Shown here one piece after another: positions 6,378-11,966 of a stretch of 11,966 nucleotides of DNA. Below the pieces are notes generated by a model that searched no databases, was not told the origin of the DNA, and worked only from the letters and a program-made list of their open reading frames with translations. The stretch is from JAJDBU01 sp046756925 (GTDB taxonomy: Bacteria > Nitrospirota > Nitrospiria > SBBL01 > JAADHI01). The stretch lies in NCBI GenBank assembly GCA_046756925.1, contig JBHHXH010000077.1, forward strand, positions 1 to 11,966, in the 5' to 3' direction. The position numbers and the translations under genes were made by a program. Position 1 is the stretch's first letter. Every line of letters starts with the position of its first letter.

Positions 6378-7604
6378 ATGACGGTCGCGGCCTCACAACC
6401 GGAGAAATCGAACAGCAAGAACGCCCTTCCGCTTTTGAGGACGGAAGAGCTCCTCTTAAACCTCGGCCCGCAACACCCTTCCACCCACGGAGTCCTCAAG
6501 GTCATCGTGACGTTGGAGGGAGAGAAGATTGTCAAATCGGAGCCCGTCATGGGTTTTCTTCATCGCGGCGTGGAGAAAATCGCCGAAACGATCACCTACA
6601 ATCAATTCATTCCGCATACCGATCGCCTTGATTATATCTGTGCGATGTATAACAATTTCGCCTATGTTCGCGCGGTGGAAAAACTCCTCGAAGTCACCCT
6701 TCCGGAACGCGGAGAATACTTGAGAACCATCGTCGCGGAGGTACAGCGCATTATCGGCCATCTCTTCTGGCTGGGCACCCAGGCCCTCGATATCGGGGCC
6801 ATGACGGTTTTCTTTTTTACCTTTCGAGAGCGGGAAGTGCTCCTGGATATTTTCGAGGAACTCTGCGGCGCACGACTGACTACCAGCTGGTACCGTGTCG
6901 GCGGCGTCGAGCGGGACTTTACATCCAAGATTGTTGACGAGATCTACAAATTCATTGCCGACTTTCCATCGAAACTCGATGAATACGATGCTTTGTTGCA
7001 CACCAATCGGATCTGGCTTTCCAGAACGAGAAATATTGCCGTCATCTCCGGAAAGGACGCGGTTGCCTACGGGCTTTCCGGGCCGACGCTGCGAGGTTCG
7101 GGTGTCGATTACGATCTGAGAAAGATTTCTCCTTACGGCGCTTATGATCAGGTCGAATGGACCGTTCCATTGGGAACGAAAGGAGACACCTATGACCGTT
7201 ACTGGGTCCGGATGGAAGAGATGAAGGAAAGCGCCAAAATCGTCAAGCAATGTCTGGATCAACTTCCTGAAGGCGATATTCGGGCCTATATTCCGCAAAT
7301 CGTCGCGCCCCCGAAGGACCGCGTTTTTACGGATATGGAGAGCATGATCTATCAGTTTAAGTTGTATTCATCCGGATTTAATGTGCCGGCCGGCGATATC
7401 TACTGCGGTACGGAGGCGGCGAAGGGGGAGTTGGGTTTCTACATCGTCAGCCACGGCGGCGGAAAGCCCTATCGGATGAAGATCCGCGCCCCTTCATTTA
7501 TTCATATGGGGGCCTTTGACCATATGTCGAAGGGCTATATGATTGCCGATATGATTACGATCTTTGGCACCTATGACATTGTAATGGGGGAATGCGACCG
7601 ATAA
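6378..7604 (+). CDS. nuoD: NADH-quinone oxidoreductase subunit D
   Basis: NuoD, the 49-kDa subunit, forms most of the quinone-reduction pocket with NuoB and is related to the large subunit of [NiFe] hydrogenases. This 408-residue protein is full length. The quinone-site loop GPQHPSTHG is at residues 30-38 with His33 and His37, and the quinone-contacting tyrosine is Tyr86 in HTDRLDY. The segment GFLHRGVEK precedes it. The C-terminus ends in the usual VMGECDR. No hydrogenase-type CxxC pairs are present, as expected for a complex I subunit. AAGGGAGAG lies about 12 bases before the ATG. The stop is directly followed by the start of nuoG, with no nuoE or nuoF between. Confidence 0.97.
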   Translation: MTVAASQPEKSNSKNALPLLRTEELLLNLGPQHPSTHGVLKVIVTLEGEKIVKSEPVMGFLHRGVEKIAETITYNQFIPHTDRLDYICAMYNNFAYVRAVEKLLEVTLPERGEYLRTIVAEVQRIIGHLFWLGTQALDIGAMTVFFFTFREREVLLDIFEELCGARLTTSWYRVGGVERDFTSKIVDEIYKFIADFPSKLDEYDALLHTNRIWLSRTRNIAVISGKDAVAYGLSGPTLRGSGVDYDLRKISPYGAYDQVEWTVPLGTKGDTYDRYWVRMEEMKESAKIVKQCLDQLPEGDIRAYIPQIVAPPKDRVFTDMESMIYQFKLYSSGFNVPAGDIYCGTEAAKGELGFYIVSHGGGKPYRMKIRAPSFIHMGAFDHMSKGYMIADMITIFGTYDIVMGECDR

Positions 7605-10415
7605 ATGAGCCTCGTTAAAAAAAGCACGACAACCATCGACACGCCCGATTCTGAAAAGAAGATGGTGTGCTTGACCATTGACGGCACCGAAACACGTGTT
7701 GAAGAAAACTCTTCGGTTTACGATGCCATCAAGCATCTGGGCATTGTCTTGCCGGCGATGTGTTACCACTATAGCTTTTCTCCTTTTGGTTCCTGCGGTC
7801 TTTGCCTTATTGAAGTGGAAGGGAAAAAGAATAATGTCCGGGCCTGTACCGCCAGGGCGGAAGAGGGGATGGTCATCCATACCAACACGGAGAAGATGGA
7901 GGCCGCGCGAAAGGGTGCTGTCGAGAAACACCTGGTCACGCACCCGCTGGACTGCCCGGTATGCGACAAGGACGGTCAGTGCGAACTCCAGGACATGGCC
8001 TACAACCTGGAAGTCTATGATATTAAGAAGGGGAAGCGGAAAGAGATTCCTGAAGACACAAGAAGCATTGTGCTCGATTTTAATATGGAGCGCTGCATCC
8101 TCTGTGGACAGTGCATTAATGTCTGTAAAGAAGTGCAGTTGGTTGATGCCTTGTGTTTCTATAAAAAAGATAAAAAGAAACATGTGGGCGCACATGGTGG
8201 GGAAACACTTTTTTGCGAATTCTGTGGCGATTGCCTGGCGGTTTGTCCGGTGGGCGCGATTGTCAGCAAGTTTTCGAAATTCACCTTTAAGCCTTGGCAA
8301 TTAAAAAAGACCAAAACCACTTGCAGTTTCTGTTCCGATGGATGTCAGATTACCCTCGAGACGAACGAGCGGTCGATTAAGGTCGTGACCTCCGATTTGT
8401 CATACACGAACAAACTCGGTTATGACGTCGGGCTTGGCGACGGCCACGGCGGCATCTGTGTCCGCGGGCGCTTCGGTTTTCAGTATGTCCAAAGCGGAGC
8501 ACGCCTTTCACGGCCCTTGACCAAGGTCGAAGGCGAACATCTCGAAATCCCGTGGATGAAAGCGCTGATTCAGATTGCAAGACGCCTGAAAGAAATTAAA
8601 TCGCAATTCGGCGGGCAGGCGATTGCCGGTTTAATCAGCGGGCGCTGCACCAACGAAGCGGTCTATCTCTTTCAGCGCTTGATGCGCTCGGTCTTGGGAA
8701 CCAACAACATCGACAGCGCCGCCCGCTACGGCCACATGAATTCCGTTCTGGCGATGCAGCGGACCTTGGGTATGGGTGGCTCGACGACGACTTACGAACA
8801 GGTCGCCCTTTCGGATGTGATCCTGATGGTCGGTTCCAACCTAAGCGAAACGAATCCGATCGCGGCCCTTCGCGTCAAAAAATCGATGAGCGAGTTCGGC
8901 GGCAAGCTGATGGTCGTCGATACTTGGCAGACCAAGTTGATGAAGCTGGCGACCCATCCCTTGCAGATTTCTCCGGGGTCGGAGCCGGCTTTTATTCAAG
9001 GGCTGGTGAAGGCGGTGGTGGAGGGAGGGGCTGTTTTTCCTTCCTTCCCGGAACGATATCCGGAGGCTTACAAGGGGCTCAAGGCGGCGGTCGCCTCTCT
9101 ATCGGAAGGAGACATCGCGGCCCAATGCGGTTTGGCCTGGGAAAAAATTTCGGAAGCGGCCGGTCTCTTGGCGGTTTCGAAGCGCGGCATCCTTATTTGG
9201 GGGGAGGGCATCGTTTCTCAAGAGGGGGCTTATCAAAATGTCCTTCGACTGATCGATCTTGCCTTTCTCACGGGTCTTTTCGACAAAGAAGACGCGGGCG
9301 TCCTGACGGTCTGTGAGGAAAACAATGAACAAGGCGCCATCGATATGGGTGGCGTGGCCGAGTTCCTCCCGGGTCAAGTGGATTATGGTTCCGATGCGGA
9401 ACGGCAGCGTTTTGGCTCGGCCTGGCATGCATCGCTTCCCGATCCGGAAGACGGCCGGATGGGTCTGACCCTTCCGGAAATCATCGAGGCGGCGCACCGG
9501 GGAGAGATCAAGGCCCTTTATGTGGTGGGAGAAAATCCCTTGGAGAGCCTGCCGTCGTCGATGCGGGTGCGGGAGGCCTTGGAAAAGATCGATCTGATCG
9601 TTTGCCAAGATCCCTTTATGACGGCCATGGGCAAGATGGCCGATTATGTGCTGCCGGCAGCGACCTTCGCCGAAAACGAAGGAAGTTATACCAATATGGC
9701 CGGTGTGGTCCATCGCGTGGCGGAAGCCTTCGATCCGCGTGGAGAGGCCCGCCCCGATTGGAAGATTTTTGTCGATTTATCGAAACATTTGGAACACCCC
9801 CTTGTGTATCGCGGTCCTGAGGAGATCGGGCAGGAAATCTCCCAGTGGATTCCGGGCTATTTTCGAGGGAATCGGCCGTCCATTCAAGCAGATACCCATC
9901 TAAGGGAGAATTTTGTGTCGAATGTGTCTGAGCGCTACCATCCTGCCCCCTCTTCCGGGAAGGCCGATGGGTCTTTTCTTCTTTCCTTGGAGCAGATTTT
10001 GTATCACTCCGGCAAGCTTACGACCCGGGATGAGGGCTTGATGGAAATCTACGATAAACGCCTGTTGCTCATTGGGGAAGCCGATGCCGAGCGACTCGGC
10101 GTCAAAAACGGCGATCCCGTGGCGCTGCGTTCCGATTTGGGGCATCTCGAAATTCCGATAGAAGTGTCTCCTTCGCTTCCGAAAGGCATGGTGCATTTTC
10201 CCATCCATTTCAGCGATCCGCCGGTAAAGGATCTTGTGCGGGCTTCAATCGATCCGATGACGCATGCGATTTATCGTAAAAACGCGGTTGTCTCGATCGA
10301 ATCGGCCAAACCCATCCAGCTCGATGTCATCCAGCCCGAAGCGCTGGAAACGGTTCTCCCTCCGAGCGCCGAAGACACCCCAAATACGGATGAAGAAGGG
10401 ACGGATCGTGGTTAA
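7605..10415 (+). CDS. nuoG: NADH-quinone oxidoreductase subunit G
   Basis: NuoG is the large iron-sulfur subunit of the peripheral arm. In order, the 936-residue product shows a 2Fe-2S domain (Cys53, Cys64, Cys67, Cys81), a His-Cys cluster (His113, Cys117, Cys120, Cys126), two 4Fe-4S motifs (Cys164/167/170/174 and Cys204/207/210/214), an N7-type motif (Cys240, Cys243, Cys247, Cys285), a molybdopterin-oxidoreductase-like region, and a C-terminal domain like that of formate dehydrogenases (about 810-905). At the position of the formate dehydrogenase catalytic Cys/Sec this protein reads RYGH (Gly376), so a Mo/W active site is not expected. It is long compared with Thermus Nqo3 and close to E. 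coli NuoG. The start abuts the nuoD stop with no gap. Without NuoEF beside it, its electron partner is unclear. Confidence 0.95.
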   Translation: MSLVKKSTTTIDTPDSEKKMVCLTIDGTETRVEENSSVYDAIKHLGIVLPAMCYHYSFSPFGSCGLCLIEVEGKKNNVRACTARAEEGMVIHTNTEKMEAARKGAVEKHLVTHPLDCPVCDKDGQCELQDMAYNLEVYDIKKGKRKEIPEDTRSIVLDFNMERCILCGQCINVCKEVQLVDALCFYKKDKKKHVGAHGGETLFCEFCGDCLAVCPVGAIVSKFSKFTFKPWQLKKTKTTCSFCSDGCQITLETNERSIKVVTSDLSYTNKLGYDVGLGDGHGGICVRGRFGFQYVQSGARLSRPLTKVEGEHLEIPWMKALIQIARRLKEIKSQFGGQAIAGLISGRCTNEAVYLFQRLMRSVLGTNNIDSAARYGHMNSVLAMQRTLGMGGSTTTYEQVALSDVILMVGSNLSETNPIAALRVKKSMSEFGGKLMVVDTWQTKLMKLATHPLQISPGSEPAFIQGLVKAVVEGGAVFPSFPERYPEAYKGLKAAVASLSEGDIAAQCGLAWEKISEAAGLLAVSKRGILIWGEGIVSQEGAYQNVLRLIDLAFLTGLFDKEDAGVLTVCEENNEQGAIDMGGVAEFLPGQVDYGSDAERQRFGSAWHASLPDPEDGRMGLTLPEIIEAAHRGEIKALYVVGENPLESLPSSMRVREALEKIDLIVCQDPFMTAMGKMADYVLPAATFAENEGSYTNMAGVVHRVAEAFDPRGEARPDWKIFVDLSKHLEHPLVYRGPEEIGQEISQWIPGYFRGNRPSIQADTHLRENFVSNVSERYHPAPSSGKADGSFLLSLEQILYHSGKLTTRDEGLMEIYDKRLLLIGEADAERLGVKNGDPVALRSDLGHLEIPIEVSPSLPKGMVHFPIHFSDPPVKDLVRASIDPMTHAIYRKNAVVSIESAKPIQLDVIQPEALETVLPPSAEDTPNTDEEGTDRG

Positions 10416-10962
10416 AAAAATATTGCATCATGTCTTGTTTAGGGAAATATTAAAAGGATTGAAGCAAACCTTTTCGCATTACTTCGTCCGCGAAGTCACC
10501 ATCCAGTATCCCCATGCGAAAATACCGCTCCCCAATACCCATCGGGGTGCGCTTTGTCTCTTGAAATATGAAGACGGCGCAGAACGCTGTGTGGGCTGCG
10601 ACCTATGCGAGGCGGCTTGTCCCTCTCATTGTATCAAGGTGGTCAGTGCCGTCGAGGAAAGAGGCACGGAGGTGATTCGTTATGCGACGAACTTCGACAT
10701 CGATATTACAAAGTGTGTTTTTTGCGGTTTTTGCGTTGAAGCCTGTCCGGTGAATGCCCTGGGCATGACGAAGATGTACGAATATTCCACGAACAACAAA
10801 CGCGACCTCATCTTCGACAAAGAAAAACTGTACGAGATAGGAGAGACTTGCTACACGGAAGCGAAACAGTATCTCGTGGCGCACGACCAAGAGGAGGAAG
10901 ACGAGGTTGCGAGTGCTTATCGTTACCGCTTTCCTTTGGATCTACACCAGAAATCCGAATAG
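10408..10962 (+). CDS. nuoI: NADH-quinone oxidoreductase subunit I (ferredoxin-type)
   Basis: NuoI carries the two 4Fe-4S clusters N6a and N6b that pass electrons towards N2. From the proposed GTG the protein has 184 residues, with CVGCDLCEAACP (Cys61/64/67/71) and CVFCGFCVEACP (Cys103/106/109/113). The fourth ligand of each cluster comes from the other motif in the usual arrangement. I prefer the GTG at 10408 (eight-base overlap with nuoG, GAAGGGA just upstream). An ATG at 10390 would add six residues and is possible. A C-terminal acidic stretch (DQEEEDE) follows the last cluster. The overlap with nuoG leaves no room for nuoH, which in most nuo operons sits exactly here. Confidence 0.94.
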   Translation: MVKKILHHVLFREILKGLKQTFSHYFVREVTIQYPHAKIPLPNTHRGALCLLKYEDGAERCVGCDLCEAACPSHCIKVVSAVEERGTEVIRYATNFDIDITKCVFCGFCVEACPVNALGMTKMYEYSTNNKRDLIFDKEKLYEIGETCYTEAKQYLVAHDQEEEDEVASAYRYRFPLDLHQKSE

Positions 10963-10968
10963 CCCGAC

Positions 10969-11475
10969 ATGGTTCATAACTTATTTTTCTTTTATTTCGC
11001 CTTTGCGACGATCGTTTCTTCGGTATTTACCGTCGGACTCCGGAGCCCGGTCTATTGCACCCTGGCCCTGCTCTCGACCCTCCTTCATGTCGCGGGTCTT
11101 TTCGTGCTCTTACACGCCGAATTTATCGCCGCCATTCAGGTCATCGTATACGCGGGGGCGGTCCTGGTGCTGTATCTCTTTGTGCTCATGCTCTTGAATC
11201 TGAAGACGACCGAAACCTTTTTTCAAAAGCAGGCATCTATCGCGATCTTTTTCGGCGTTGTGATTTTGGCGGAAATCTTGATGGGGCTGTTTAAATCTCC
11301 TTTCGTGAAACGGGTGCCCGAGGCCGTGGAACCGACGGTCTCTATCGGGAATACGGGAGATATCGGTCTGGCGTTGTTTAGCGAATACCTTCTCCCATTC
11401 GAAGTTGTGGGTGTTATTCTCTTGGGCGCCGTCATCGGGGCGATGGTATTGGCGAAGAAGATCCCGCTTCGGTAG
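10969..11475 (+). CDS. nuoJ: NADH-quinone oxidoreductase subunit J
   Basis: NuoJ is a five-helix membrane subunit next to NuoA, NuoH and NuoK; its third helix takes part in coupling quinone chemistry to proton movement. The 168-residue product begins with a hydrophobic helix (about 3-20) and has the conserved third-helix segment QVIVYAGAVLVLYLFVLM. A polar loop (around 103-125) precedes the last helix (about 140-162), which ends in KKIPLR. The start lies six bases after nuoI and lacks an obvious Shine-Dalgarno sequence, so coupling to nuoI translation is likely. A 110-base gap follows before nuoK. Confidence 0.94.
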   Translation: MVHNLFFFYFAFATIVSSVFTVGLRSPVYCTLALLSTLLHVAGLFVLLHAEFIAAIQVIVYAGAVLVLYLFVLMLLNLKTTETFFQKQASIAIFFGVVILAEILMGLFKSPFVKRVPEAVEPTVSIGNTGDIGLALFSEYLLPFEVVGVILLGAVIGAMVLAKKIPLR

Positions 11476-11534
11476 ATCGGTTTCGCGACGGAGGAAGCCG
11501 CCGTCCAATACAGGCGCCGTCGGTGAGGAAGCAT

Positions 11535-11582
11535 ATGGAAATCGAAGGCTGCGATTTCCTTCAAACAAACAGGGAAGTATAA
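11535..11582 (+). CDS. Possible 15-codon minicistron before nuoK
   Basis: An ATG at 11535 opens a 15-codon frame (MEIEGCDFLQTNREV) with its TAA at 11580-11582, three bases before the nuoK ATG. GAGGAA at 11525-11530 is a plausible ribosome site. The same stretch forms a perfect 8-bp hairpin (GGAAATCG at 11537-11544 with CGATTTCC at 11552-11559) that covers its first codons. It could be a leader peptide or coupling element for nuoK, or a chance frame in the otherwise empty 110-base gap. Confidence 0.25.
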   Translation: MEIEGCDFLQTNREV

Positions 11583-11585
11583 AGC

Positions 11586-11888
11586 ATGGTCCCGCTTTCT
11601 TATTATATTGTCGTATCCACGCTGATGTTTGTCATTGGTCTGACCGGCATCCTCATTCGACGAAACTTCCTGATCATCCTGTTTGCGATTGAGTTGATGC
11701 TCAATGCTGCCAATATCAACCTGGTGGCTTCTTCTCGTTATTTTGAGGAGGTTGATGGACAGATTATTTCCCTTTTCGTGATTGTGATTGCCGCCGCCGA
11801 GGCGGCGGTCGGGCTGGCGATCATCATCGTTCTTTTTCGTAAAAAGGCGACGACCAATGTGGATGAGATCGATTTATTAAAATGGTGA
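11586..11888 (+). CDS. nuoK: NADH-quinone oxidoreductase subunit K
   Basis: NuoK is a small three-helix membrane subunit, related to MrpC, that forms one of the proton routes of complex I. The 100-residue protein has the usual family length. The two functionally key membrane glutamates are present at the canonical positions: Glu36 in FAIELMLNAANINL and Glu72 in AAAEAAVGLAIIIVLFR. The three helices run about 5-23, 28-48 and 60-85. AGGGAAG at 11571-11577 may be the ribosome site. The gene ends 49 bases before the next start, presumably nuoL. Confidence 0.96.
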   Translation: MVPLSYYIVVSTLMFVIGLTGILIRRNFLIILFAIELMLNAANINLVASSRYFEEVDGQIISLFVIVIAAAEAAVGLAIIIVLFRKKATTNVDEIDLLKW

Positions 11889-11937
11889 AACCGGTTTCTG
11901 CAATCGATGTTGCTCATGAAGCGCAAGGACTACTACG

Positions 11938-11966
11938 ATGATTAGTTGGGTGCATCCGGCCTTATT
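11938..11966 (+). CDS. nuoL: Start of probable nuoL, cut by the window edge
   Basis: An ATG at 11938 has AAGGA eight bases upstream and opens MISWVHPAL before the window ends. Only nine full codons are visible, so identity rests on position: nuoL, the large antiporter-like subunit, normally follows nuoK. Another antiporter-like subunit such as nuoM is possible. Confidence 0.5.

Noticed and set aside
6456..7298. Minus-strand reading frame of 280 codons inside nuoD
   Set aside because: Entirely antisense to nuoD, whose residues match the family throughout; no independent support.
7494..8300. Long minus-strand reading frame (268 codons) across nuoD and nuoG
   Set aside because: It lies antisense to well-supported conserved genes and shows no motif; it is a shadow of their codon usage.
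9099..9713. Minus-strand reading frame of 204 codons inside nuoG
   Set aside because: Antisense to the conserved NuoG domain, with no recognisable domain or ribosome site of its own.

Overview
The window looks like a bacterial chromosome segment of moderate GC content with two gene blocks reading away from each other. I see no RNA genes, insertion sequences or CRISPR array. A Gram-negative bacterium is suggested by a lipoprotein-type TPR protein, a MurNAc/GlcNAc-salvage-type kinase-nucleotidyltransferase pair, and a long non-fused nuo operon. The lack of nuoE/nuoF in that operon would suit a lithoautotroph or anaerobic respirer (a Nitrospirota-like lineage is one guess), but the sequence alone cannot fix the taxon.

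Left block (about 270-3689, all minus strand, read right to left): an AmgK-type sugar kinase, a MurU-type nucleotidyltransferase 3 bp downstream, a protein resembling DUF3386, and a nitrilase-superfamily amidohydrolase. A TTGACA-based promoter lies just upstream of the kinase. The first two genes would turn a free amino sugar into its 1-phosphate and then an NDP-sugar, as in the peptidoglycan-recycling shortcut of Pseudomonas. The roles of the last two are open.

Middle (3690-4918): a poorly coding stretch of about 500 bp with a possible plus-strand promoter, a small predicted lipoprotein with two TPR units (4186-4572), a strong GC-rich terminator hairpin right behind it, a second U-rich hairpin at 4764-4807, and a plausible promoter for the nuo operon.

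Right block (4919-11966, plus strand): nuoA-nuoB-nuoC-nuoD-nuoG-nuoI-nuoJ-nuoK and the first codons of what should be nuoL. Together these encode most of the peripheral arm of respiratory complex I plus part of the membrane arm. nuoE and nuoF (the NADH-oxidising module) are absent between nuoD and nuoG, which abut exactly. nuoH (the membrane subunit that closes the quinone site) is absent between nuoG and nuoI, which overlap. The complex would therefore need NuoH from elsewhere, and probably takes electrons from, or delivers them to, something other than NADH, or borrows NuoEF encoded elsewhere. The iron-sulfur, quinone-site and proton-channel residues I could check in the subunits present are intact, so this is not a decaying locus.
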